A stretch of 13,963 nucleotides of DNA from Phoronis ovalis (taxonomy: Eukaryota > Phoronida > Phoronidae): assembly GCA_028565635.1 (NCBI GenBank), contig JAOXYB010035074.1:1-13963 (forward strand). Direction: 5' to 3'. The position numbers were made by a program, and so were the translations under genes. The notes beneath the pieces were generated by a model, which was given only the letters and a program-made list of their open reading frames with translations, made no database searches and was not told the origin of the DNA. Below, one piece after another: positions 1 to 7,687 of the stretch. Numbering within the stretch: position 1 is the stretch's first letter; every line of letters starts with the position of its first letter.

Positions 1-325
1 ATAGCAAGACAAAGAAAAGGTTACATACGACGACGACGCATACAGTACGGCTATATGCCCTTTCACTATTACATAGTGATGGGCATAAAAACTATACCAT
101 CATTGATTGGTTATGCAGCAATTGGCTATAATATCTGCTAATAATGTCTATCCTCTGCACTTGGCTATGATCTCGTTTGGTGATGCTCCAGTACCTTGCC
201 TCTGATTTCATTATGATGAGAATTTCTCCAACCTTGTCATACAAAGTTTCATTTGATACTTGCTCCAGATTTTTAACGCCCAATATGATTCCTAACAATT
301 TGTGGTTATGGTGTAGGGAACTTAC
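1..325 (-). other. CNDP2 intron 9 (partial)
   Basis: The donor GTAAGT is at 325-320. No exon matching the missing C-terminus of CNDP2 is visible in any minus-strand frame, so the intron continues past position 1. No repeat was recognised. Confidence 0.8.
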
Positions 326-497
326 TTGATCTTATTTGGACTTCCACTATCTGCATGAACTTTGTTCAGATAATCATCTACCAGCTTAATGATCTTATCT
401 GGCGTTTGATCAGGAACTAAGCGAATAGAAAATTTTCCAATAACTTTTCTTGGAATAACCGTTTTGGATCCATCACCATCAAATGCACCTTGAATGC
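326..497 (-). CDS. CNDP2: CNDP2 coding exon 9 (last one inside the window)
   Basis: It completes Gly321 and encodes up to residue 377, then AA of the next codon. [18 protein letters not shown] includes Arg346, which corresponds to the family's substrate-carboxylate-binding Arg. The acceptor is TTTATTAG|G and the donor is AA|GTAAGT. The reading frame hits a stop right at the donor, so the gene must continue in an exon left of position 1. Confidence 0.94.
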
Positions 498-3400
498 CTA
501 ATAAAATTAAGACAGTATTAAATGGTGTTGAATCCATACAAATTTCTTAAAAAGCAATAAAAGCCTAGAATTATTTTGAAAAACTGCAGTGCAAATATTT
601 TATTATATGTTTTGGAAACTTAAGGTTTACACTGCAGACATTCCTATCACATTATTGTGGCTTATGTAGAGGGAGTACTATTTTTTGAAGTAGTTCACAT
701 AAGTTTTACCCAGCGTAAATAAAAAAAATCAACCAGGATACAGCCTGCTTACCAAGATCTCTATGGGGAAGCTAACTATAATGTCCTACCATGAATAGAC
801 AATGATGGATATCTCCAACGATGCATCAGTGTATGTTCCTTCTTGTCATGGATAAGTTTCAAAGCCCCAATGTCTTTTCTAAACTCTTCCTACAAAAGAA
901 AGCCACAACAAATAAATAGTGCATGAAGTGAAGCTGAAGTTCTAAGTGCATACAAGTCATGTTATTATTCAGGATATGACATCATAAACAACAGGGACAC
1001 CAGGACATAATTAAAGTCAACATACAGTCTTACCTGTCTATAAAGGGCAACCAAGGGAACTATTGAAACTAGCAGGTGGCCTTTATAATACTAGTATTAT
1101 AAATTGTGCACCCATGGGACATGCTTTAACTGTCCTTTATAGAGTGATTTTTGTTATACAAGCGGCCTTTAGAGCAGGCTCTATATCAGCTACTACTTGT
1201 TGACGGAAATTTTATAAAATACATACAGCATCAAAGTCAATAGACTCGTAGGATTTTTCTTCTTCATCTGTCAATTCCCTCACAGTGTCATAGATGCCAG
1301 GTACTTTAATTTTGCCCTTGTTGTCAACCAAACATCCAAACAAAGCTATTAAGTCTGTCATGGCTTCATGACTAAAATTAAATTAAAATGTTTAAAAGTG
1401 TGTGGGATTTTCTTGCTGCCATTATATAATGTCTCAATCATTAGTTCATCACCAACGGTGATACATAATTGTTATGGAATCATCTTATAAATTTAATAAT
1501 GCACTTATTAAGTACTAGTACTTTATATAGTTCTATAGCTGGCTTGCAGTTTCCACATACATTCAAAGATCGCACTCATGTTTTAAGCATATTTAAATAA
1601 AAAAATCTTATAATAAAAAATAAGAAACTTAACATAGGCACTCTTCATAACTACTTACACAGAACCACCAAATATCCCAGAATGCAAATCTTTAGCAGCA
1701 CATTCAACCTCCAGGAAGAAGTAACAGATACCACGTAGTCCATATGTAATACATGGTTTGTTCTTCCCCAACCAGTAGTTATCAGAGATACACACATAGT
1801 CTACATCCTGAAAAATCCAGAGTAAGGATGCTTACAAAACACCTACCTTATATGCCAGCAAAGCTTAGTGACTTCCTAAGTACTTTAGACTTTTTTATAT
1901 TCCGTGCCTTTTCAATATACGCATTATCTAACACAAGCAACTGTGAAGAAGGTTTATATTTTAGATTTTTTTTTCTTGAAGAAACAATCAAGGGTGCTTG
2001 AGTTGGTTTGAGATATAACAATTCTATAAAATAAATGCCTTCTTGTCAGAATGTCAAAACACTGTGTTGAACATCACCATGGTTTTTGCAAGTTTTCAGC
2101 AAAAATATAAGGAGATCACAGGGCAAGCAACCTTTGCTTTAAAAAGCATCAAATTAATGCACTTACTCTACTAAAAGTAATCACACTACAATGGAAGTCT
2201 GATGGTATAAATGATGCTTAGTTTGTTAGTGTGTGGTATTAAATAGGAAACATGTTTACCTTAAAGAAAGTGTCTTTTCTGGCAAACACAAGATCATCCA
2301 AGCCCTCTGAACCAGATTCCTCCATACCTTCTAAACAAAACTGAAATAGAAATAAGACATTGGTCAACCTGAGGCAATCATGCTGGTGTAATCATATAGT
2401 TCATAGTTTATATTGACACAAATCAAATCTTATGAGAACACCAGCATTACTTGACTGGCTATTAGTATTACACCTGATTCTGTCACAGGCTCGGATACTA
2501 AATTGCGTCTGCGGATAATCATACTTAAATATCTTATTCTGTACTCCACTAATTAAATTTTATTTTCAATTCCTGGAAATATATTGAGGTGTACTTATAT
2601 TTCTGAATAAGTTTTAAATTAGTAATTAAAAAAGGTAATTATATAACTTTACAAATTATGAAATTATATAGTTTGAATTTGATTATAAAACCAATAAAAC
2701 ATGTTATGGAGGAGAAATGTTATTAAAAAAAATATACTTAAAAGTACTTCCACAGACTTACATACTATACAGGGTGACATGAAATAAACAGAACACCACA
2801 CAATGTTTAACAAAATTGTTACTCGTCAAGTTTGACAAAAAAAATTATTTATTTTTCTAGTTCTTTATTTCCTACTCTAGTTAAAATACTTGTTTGCGGT
2901 TCCGTAAGAAATCTTTGTTCAGTTGACCAAGTGTTGTTCAAAAGCTGCGAAAAATAGTGAACAAATATTTGCCTATTTCAGATATTTTTAGATCACTTAC
3001 CAATATAATTGCAAGGCCATTTTTTTTACATAATTCAAAAACAAAACCTATGTTGTAAGATTTATTAAAATATCAAACTTGCTCTCTTTAGCAAACCTGT
3101 ATATTGTTATACAGGCCTTATTTTGATATCTAAGGAGACTTCCTGAACCAGAAAACAGTATGTTCTACATCTATGTTAGCCACAAGTCGTAAGAAATAAA
3201 ATAAAAATCAAAACAGTTTTTGAGTACACTATTATTGAAAAGTATAAATTTAAGTTGTTTTACTGCTGAAATAGGACTGAAGAAATGACAGTACTCCAAA
3301 AGCGTTCTGCTTGTTTCGTATTACCCAGTATATCTACAAAACTGTGTCTCAAACTTTTAATATTTTGTTCAGAACTTATGAGTTTTGAAAGTGAATCTTC

Positions 3401-6400
3401 CTCCCATATATTTAGGTTCCTGCAGAGATCCTCAAAGGTTCCTCCAGGAACTGTCACAGGAGGCATGAATGGATATATCAATAATTAGTGAACTAGAATT
3501 GACCATAACAAAGATTTTCGAACCACAAATCCAAAATAAAATTAGAATCAGAGTAAGGTCAAAATCAGCAAAATAGTTATCTCCAAACTCTAATTTCTGA
3601 ATTTTTTTTTGTAAACTTTGAGAAACTGTTTTGTTGATATATATGTAAAGACGACTTGTGTAAAGTTTCAACACACTAGGGTTTTGACATATTTTGACAA
3701 TTCCTCAAAAATTGCTGTTTTAATATCAGATAATGGAACTGTTTTCACCCTTTACATGTTTCATTCCCTTCATTTAGATTATGAGAATAAAGATATAGTA
3801 AAATGACATTGTCACAATACATACCGCACCGTTACACAAGAAGTGCAGCCAAAAATAACACTAAAATTAAAAAAAAAGAATAACCTTTCTACCTCTAGAA
3901 AATAACAGCGTCTATACCAATTGACAAAAATAGACACTTCTTGTTCTTTTAATTCAAAATAAAGAGAAAAATAAAATTCTATTCATAATACATACTTTAA
4001 TATTGACAGGCATGTCTTGGCCAATCTGTTGGTAAGCTTCGATAGCATTCAGCCAACAGAGAACAGGGCCTTTATCATCAGTTGATCCACGACCATACAA
4101 CTTGCCATCAACTTCAGTTAAGACAAAAGGCTCAGTATCCCAACCATCAGCCTACAGAACACAAAGTAGGCAATATAATTAAAAAAAGAAAAATCAGTAT
4201 TATTTATATCGGTCTGTCACTTTCAAGTGAAAGTCCCAAGCAGGTACATATATATTCTCGAAACAAAACCTTCGAAAGATTGCTCAATTGCTTTCAGCAT
4301 TCAGCTGATAACTTGATTAAGGGAGACAAACTTCCAGGGAGGAACAAGGAATTCAGAGATCTCCACAAAAATCCATACATTGTTCATGGCATCTACATAA
4401 TGATCAAAAATCATTTATAAATTTGTAACATTTTATCCATATCTGTTAAACTTATATACTAATCATCAACTGTTTCAGGAAAAAACAGAAATTCACCATT
4501 TTTATGCACTATAAATGGCATTTGTAGACACACACCCAATCAAACCCGGGGGTACTCAAGGTATTTTTTGGTGGGGGTGTGCAGCCCAGTTGAAAATTTT
4601 GGATTTCGAATGTATACTTCTTACTGTATTTTTTTAAATTGCTACTGTAAATTCAAAAATTTGGATTGCTACCCGCTGCTTACAGCAAATAATTTGGATT
4701 AATTTTAGGTTTGTATCCATAAAACAATTTTTGGAATTTGGTTTATATCAGTCAGTTTGTGTAAAAATGGATTGCTACTCAAATATTTTAAAATTTCACA
4801 AAATTTGGATTGCTACCGTAAGCTTATATTTCACAAAATTTGGATTGGGTTTGCTACCGAAAGCTAAAATTTTGGATTGGGCTCCGCGGCACATCCCCGT
4901 ATTCAAAAAAACATGAGTACCCCCCGGGAATTAAACCTACAATTCTGTGTTCATTTTCAATAGAGAACTTAATAATATGTGAATGTCCTTTCAGAAAACA
5001 TGGCATGGTGGGTTCATGACCATCACTGCAAGTAAATAGTCTATTATATAAAAAGTGTGATGAAATTTAATTATTAGAAGCAGTTTTTACTTTAGCAGCA
5101 GGTTGAACATCAAGATGCCCATACACACACAGAGTTTTCTTTTTTGGATCATTTCCAAGGTAACCAAGAATGACATTTGGTAGTGGTATAGTAGTTCCAT
5201 CAGAAAGGGTCTGAGTTCCAACATCACACAACTCACAAGAGCCACCCAAACGTTCAATTTCCTGGAAAAGATGACATCCGGTGGTGAGAAATAGACATGA
5301 TATCAGACAATGGATGGTTAAAGGTTCACAGAATAATAACACTTTTCCAATAACACTTATTCAAACAATTATTGACTTAGTACTAAGCTAATGATTTTTT
5401 ATATAACAATACAGTATATACAGCTTGCACTAACAAGTTCTTGTTAGCCATTGTGCATCACAATCTCAATCGAGTATTTTTATGTATATGAGATTCTTAT
5501 TTCATACACTAGTATGTGACAATTCTTAACTATATATAAATATGTCCAGAATCTTGATCTTTGTACACAATACATTCAAAAGGTATTTTAAAATTTGTGA
5601 CAATTGAGAGGTCACCATTGTGCACAACAATAATTAAGTCACTTGAAGTTTGACAAAAATATTTTACAAATATAATTAAATACAAAATCAGCTGATAAAA
5701 TGAGCAGGCAGATGATGGCTAATTTTCCCATAATTATAATTATACAAGACCTATGATAAGTGTCTGATAAAAGCAATCAACACATATACCACTACCTGCA
5801 TTTTGTAATTATTATACTAGAGCAACACAGTGGTGAAATTATTATACTAGAGCAACACAGTGGTGAAATTATTATACTAGAGCAACACAGTGGTGAAATT
5901 CACTGGAAAATTATAGTCAGGGAAACATGAGCATCTGACAAATGTTACCTTACTTTATGAATCATCTGAGCGTGATGAGGTACCTACAAGAGGCATTCAC
6001 ACCTATAAACAACAGGTATGAATTCCCTTAGTGGGTGCCTCGTCATGCTCAGATGATTCAAGAAGCAGGTAAACATTTATCGGACACTTATGTTTCCTCG
6101 ACTATAATAACAATACTGACACCAAAACATTATGTATGTTAAAATCTTGCGATCACTCCCTATAAAGGTCAATGCATAGGGAGATGCACCTGAAAGGGGT
6201 AGATTTTTACTATTCTAGTGCAGGAAAGGAGTGGTTTTTGCCTTTTAGTCCGGGAAAAGGGTGGGTTTTGGAAGTGCGAGCTGAGCCTCCCCGCATGTAA
6301 GTTTTGAAACTAAGTAATTCCCTATATTGCCCTACGTGGAAAGTGCCCCCAGGGATTTTTAATTGACTTCAAACTATGTGGACCCATTTTAAATACACCT

Positions 6401-7248
6401 TAAAAGTAAATAGTACGACCAGTTTACTTTCAAACCCATGATGTCAGACCAACCTTAGCAACTTCTTCGACCTGTCGCTGAATCTCGCTGCGTTTCTCTG
6501 GCCATGCTGACACACTTTGAATAGCAACAGCATCGGCCAATCTTTTTACATAAACTTCCTGGTGGTCATCCACATATCTAGAACAATTACATTTCTAAAT
6601 CTTAAGAAAATGGAAGAAACGCAGTTTTACTTGCAATGTGAATTATATTTTTATTTGTAACGCAGAGTGCAACTTAGGTTAAACTTTCCATGATTTTATT
6701 TTTATACTGTTTCATATAGCCCCAGGGTAAAGAACCCTGACCCTGTGGTAAATGAAGATTACCAAAAAATATACCCTGTCGTATAAAATGAAAAAAACAT
6801 GAAAAATATACCCTATCATAAATAACTCTCCCGAAATAGATACCCTGTGTAAATTCACTTGTAAATCATACACCTTGTGGTAAATAAATATGGACAAATT
6901 TACGAACCTTAATTTTTCATACCTGTCGTAAATGTATTTTCCAAGAAATACACCCTGTGGTAAACAAATATTTTTTGAAAATATACCCTGTGGTAAATAT
7001 CCAACAAAAAAAGTAGCCTATACCCTGCGGTAAATAAGGCTTTGAGAAGCAAAAAAAATTCCATGGAGGAAAACTTGCTTTAATTTGGCCCTCACACCCA
7101 GGCCTCAAGTTTTTTGGCAAGTATCTCTGGATCTATAAGATTATTCAGCCGAGTGCTGTTCCAGAAATGTTAACACCAGTCCTGCATATTAGAAATAAAA
7201 GGGATTAACTTACTTAAAGAATTTCTTAAGGAAATCTTCTCCAGACAT
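326..7248 (-). CDS. CNDP2: Cytosolic non-specific dipeptidase (CNDP2-like, M20 family), nine coding exons, 3' end outside window
   Basis: The joined coding exons in transcription order are 7248-7214, 6577-6454, 5261-5091, 4151-3996, 2340-2260, 1807-1659, 1371-1227, 889-790 and 497-326. They give 1133 nt, or 377 codons plus 2 nt, and all junctions are GT–AG and in phase. The protein aligns along its length with animal CNDP2, which hydrolyses dipeptides such as Cys-Gly in the cytosol using two divalent metals. Visible family residues are His102 and Asp104 (YGHLDVQ), Asp135 (STDDKGP), Glu169/Glu170 ([10 protein letters not shown]), Asp198 (CISDNYW), His231 (KDLHSG) and Arg346 (KFSIRLVP), each about three positions after its human counterpart. 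The C-terminal ~100 residues with the last metal His lie left of position 1. The start at 7248 matches the family N-terminus and has A at -3. A longer in-frame start exists at 7386. CNDP1 is the alternative paralogue, but no secretion signal is seen. Confidence 0.95.
498..789 (-). other. CNDP2 intron 8
   Basis: AT-rich intron between exons 8 and 9 with GTAGGA donor and TTATTAG acceptor. Nothing else was recognised. Confidence 0.85.
790..889 (-). CDS. CNDP2: CNDP2 coding exon 8
   Basis: Residues 288–320 plus one base. It encodes [17 protein letters not shown] and then [13 protein letters not shown], a strongly conserved stretch of the lid domain. The acceptor is TTTTGTAG|G and the donor is CATG|GTAGGA. 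Confidence 0.94.
890..1226 (-). other. CNDP2 intron 7 with degraded short repeats
   Basis: It holds several related CCTTTATA-type motifs: TCTATAAAGG at 1037-1046, its exact complement CCTTTATAGA at 1134-1143, GGCCTTTATA near 1078, and GGCCTTTAGAGCAGG near 1164. A perfect palindrome sits at 1082-1103. Together they suggest the remains of a small foldback transposon, but no clear boundaries are seen. Confidence 0.45.
1082..1103. repeat. Perfect 22-bp palindrome
   Basis: The half TTTATAATACT is followed at once by its exact reverse complement, centred on CTAG, with no spacer. It sits inside CNDP2 intron 7 among degraded inverted motifs. Confidence 0.85.
1227..1371 (-). CDS. CNDP2: CNDP2 coding exon 7
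   Basis: It completes Val239 and encodes residues 240–287 ([12 protein letters not shown]... ending SIDFDA), part of the lid domain. The acceptor is ATTTTAG|T and the donor is GCT|GTATGT. Confidence 0.94.
1510..1523. repeat. Perfect 14-bp palindrome
   Basis: AAGTACTAGTACTT is its own reverse complement and is centred on CTAG, like the longer palindrome at 1082-1103. It lies in CNDP2 intron 6 (1372-1658), where nothing else was recognised. Confidence 0.8.
1659..1807 (-). CDS. CNDP2: CNDP2 coding exon 6 (metal Asp and dimer His)
   Basis: Residues 190–238 plus two bases. VCISDNYW carries the metal ligand Asp198. [10 protein letters not shown] carries His231, which in the family reaches the active site of the partner subunit. 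The exon begins the lid/dimerisation domain. The acceptor is TTTTTCAG|G and the donor is GT|GTAAGT. Confidence 0.95.
1808..2259 (-). other. CNDP2 intron 5
   Basis: AT-rich intron with GTAAAC donor and TTTTTCAG acceptor. The plus strand has an open stretch that is antisense to exon 6 and intron sequence; it shows no protein-like features. Confidence 0.8.
2260..2340 (-). CDS. CNDP2: CNDP2 coding exon 5 (catalytic Glu pair)
   Basis: Residues 163–189, exactly 27 codons. It encodes [13 protein letters not shown]; Glu169 is the likely general base and Glu170 a metal ligand, by family knowledge. The acceptor is TATTTCAG|T and the donor is AAG|GTAAAC. Confidence 0.95.
2341..3995 (-). other. CNDP2 intron 4 (largest intron)
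   Basis: A 1655-bp AT-rich intron. It contains a short hairpin at 3096-3115 (arms CCTGTATA/TATACAGG, 4-nt loop) and an unassigned minus-strand ORF at 3260-3466. No transposon ends were recognised. Confidence 0.75.
3260..3466 (-). other. Unassigned 68-codon ORF inside CNDP2 intron 4
   Basis: ATG at 3466 to TAA at 3262-3260. The product begins [20 protein letters not shown] and is helical and rather polar. No domain was recognised and no promoter, splice or poly(A) context is evident. The opposite strand is also open here, which weakens the case. It could be a decayed transposon fragment or chance. Confidence 0.2.
3996..4151 (-). CDS. CNDP2: CNDP2 coding exon 4 (bridging Asp)
   Basis: Residues 111–162, exactly 52 codons. 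It contains [16 protein letters not shown], where Asp135 corresponds to the Asp that bridges the two metals. The acceptor is TTCTGTAG|G and the donor is AAA|GTATGT. Confidence 0.95.
4545..4928. mobile_element. MITE-like element with CCCGGGGG terminal inverted repeats (CNDP2 intron 3)
   Basis: The left end reads CCCGGGGGTACTCA and the right end, reverse-complemented, reads CCCGGGGGGTACTCA, differing by one G. T-runs follow on both sides. Subterminal GGGGTGTGC..CCC and GGGGATGTGC..CCC also mirror each other. The interior is a degenerate array built on AAATTTGGATTGCTACC, with copies near 4593, 4655, 4691, 4763, 4801, 4835 and 4866. No transposase is present, so it is non-autonomous. No clear target duplication is seen. 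Similar GGGGTACTC-ended repeats are, from memory, common in marine invertebrates. Confidence 0.7.
5091..5261 (-). CDS. CNDP2: CNDP2 coding exon 3 (first metal ligand)
   Basis: Residues 54–110, exactly 57 codons. It contains YGHLDVQPA, in which His102 is a metal ligand and Asp104 is the conserved Asp next to the catalytic site in M20 enzymes. The acceptor is TTTTCCAG|G and the donor is AAA|GTAAAA. Confidence 0.95.
5807..5900. repeat. 30-bp tandem repeat, 3.1 exact copies
   Basis: The unit AATTATTATACTAGAGCAAC plus ACAGTGGTGA is repeated without a single mismatch across three full copies and a final AATT. It sits in CNDP2 intron 2, ten bases before the foldback element. Perfect identity suggests recent expansion. 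Confidence 0.95.
5910..6108. mobile_element. 199-bp foldback element
   Basis: Two 95-bp arms (5910-6004 and 6014-6108) are imperfect reverse complements around a 9-bp loop. By eye, identity is about 75–80 percent. The outer nine bases ATTATAGTC are identical, and the inner TGAATCATCTGAGC block is the best conserved. There is no coding capacity. It looks like a foldback MITE. No convincing target-site duplication was seen. Confidence 0.75.
6189..6270. repeat. Short degenerate repeat array (~29-bp unit)
   Basis: Three related units, CCTGAAAGGGGTAGATTTTTA (6189-6209 in full), GCAGGAAAGGAGTGGTTTTT (from about 6220) and CCGGGAAAAGGGTGGGTTTT (from about 6250), occur in CNDP2 intron 2. A G/C-rich GAAGTGCGAGCTGAGCCTCC segment follows and resembles the subterminal part of the element at 4545-4928. 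It is probably a truncated member of the same structural class. Confidence 0.5.
6454..6577 (-). CDS. CNDP2: CNDP2 coding exon 2
   Basis: Residues 12–53. The exon holds the conserved [12 protein letters not shown] block found near the N-terminus of CNDP2 enzymes. The acceptor is TTCTAG|A and the donor is AAG|GTTGGT. It begins with one base completing Lys12 and ends in phase 0. Confidence 0.93.
6740..7035. repeat. Degenerate minisatellite, nine copies of ACCCTGTGGTAAAT, ~33-bp period
   Basis: ACCCTGTGGTAAAT or close variants start at 6740, 6773, 6810, 6842, 6872, 6921, 6952, 6985 and 7022, spaced 30–37 bp apart (one gap of 49). A/T-rich filler lies between. It fills much of CNDP2 intron 1. Several copies are identical while others differ at 2–4 positions, so the array is old. 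Confidence 0.85.
7214..7248 (-). CDS. CNDP2: CNDP2 coding exon 1
   Basis: This exon encodes [11 protein letters not shown] plus the first two bases (AA) of Lys12. The donor is AA|GTAAGT. The ATG context is ACG-ATG-T, with a purine at -3. The frame is open upstream of this ATG with no stop for well over 100 codons, so the true 5' end of translation is not settled by sequence alone. Confidence 0.88.
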
Positions 7249-7386
7249 CGTGTGTAGTTGATTTTTCTTAGTGATTCTAGAACTCCGACTACTGCTGAAA
7301 TTCCGTTCCAAGAGCTTACAATCCTGGCTTACAATACACCCAAGAAACCTGTTTGTTAACACCAAATGCTTAAATCTGGAAATCAT
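7249..7386 (-). CDS. CNDP2: Possible N-terminal mitochondrial presequence extension of CNDP2 (alternative upstream ATG)
   Basis: The ATG at 7386 is in frame with the canonical start 46 codons downstream, with no stop between. The extension begins MISRFKHLVLTNRFLG and later reads LLERNFSSSRSSRITKK. It has eight Arg/Lys, two acidic residues, many Ser/Thr/Asn, and RNF before SSS, which resembles the R-x-F/Y|S site of the mitochondrial processing peptidase. Initiation context is weak (C at -3, A at +4), which would favour leaky scanning to the inner ATG. Known vertebrate CNDP2 is cytosolic, so mitochondrial targeting is inference. It could also be an untranslated leader that happens to be open. 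Confidence 0.5.
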
Positions 7387-7617
7387 GTGCTCGTTGCCTA
7401 AATGGTCATGTGGCTGATTTAGGTCAAAGTGCGGAAAGTTTGTTTTCCACAGTTTTGCAAAAGAAGTTTGATAGAAAGTTGTAGAAAGCAAGAGGAATGA
7501 GAATTTGTTGTTTTTCAGTTGGTATAAATTTTCTCCGATGTTTGAAATCGCTAATTTTGCGATGTTTATGCAGTGAACTCTCTCAAAAGTGGAGATTTGA
7601 AACATATTGAAGCAGCA
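7249..7617. promoter_or_regulatory. Divergent intergenic region, putative bidirectional promoter and both 5' leaders
   Basis: These 369 bp separate the CNDP2 start (minus) from the MRPS27 start (plus) and must hold both leaders unless upstream non-coding exons exist. A TATAAAT lies at 7523-7529 on the plus strand, 89 bp before the MRPS27 ATG, and could place that start site. No clear TATA box is seen for CNDP2. Most of the region is also an open frame joined to CNDP2. Confidence 0.6.
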
Positions 7618-7632
7618 ATGGCGGCACACGTG
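7616..7632 (+). promoter_or_regulatory. YY1-like ATGGCGGC motif over the MRPS27 start, plus E-box
   Basis: CAATGGCGGC overlaps the start codon and resembles the YY1 consensus AANATGGCGGC, often found at start codons of housekeeping and mitochondrial genes in animals. CACGTG, a palindromic E-box, follows at 7627-7632. Both are motif matches only. Confidence 0.35.
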
Positions 7633-7687
7633 TGGAGAATTTTGTGTAAAACATCTATAAATACTAGGCCGTTGTGGGGCTGTACAG
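7618..7687 (+). CDS. MRPS27: MRPS27 exon 1 (mitochondrial presequence)
   Basis: It encodes MAAHVWRILCKTSINTRPLW, then GCT and one base. There are Arg and Lys residues and no Asp or Glu, which fits an amphipathic import signal. The donor is ACAG|GTATGA. Confidence 0.85.

Noticed and set aside
1-319. Search for the missing CNDP2 C-terminal exon
   Set aside because: None of the minus-strand frames shows the expected conserved C-terminal motifs or a fitting acceptor; a 68-codon open stretch at 92-298 does not resemble the family.
1753-2001. Plus-strand open frame of 82 codons
   Set aside because: It is antisense to CNDP2 exon 6 and its intron; no domain is recognisable.
4082-4420. Plus-strand open frame of 112 codons
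   Set aside because: Its first part is antisense to CNDP2 exon 4 and the rest is intron 3. No protein-family features are visible and CNDP2 exon 4 is certain.
4731-4916. Plus-strand open frame of 61 codons
   Set aside because: It lies wholly inside the internal repeat array of the 4545-4928 element; its apparent peptide pattern is produced by the repeat.
5807-5900. Possible CRISPR-like array
   Set aside because: The 30-bp units are directly adjacent with no spacers, and the context is a eukaryotic intron.
6712-7120. Two minus-strand open frames rich in Tyr, Phe and Ile
   Set aside because: They are translations of the ACCCTGTGGTAAAT minisatellite, with the recurring TTGYIF-like pattern explained by the repeat unit.
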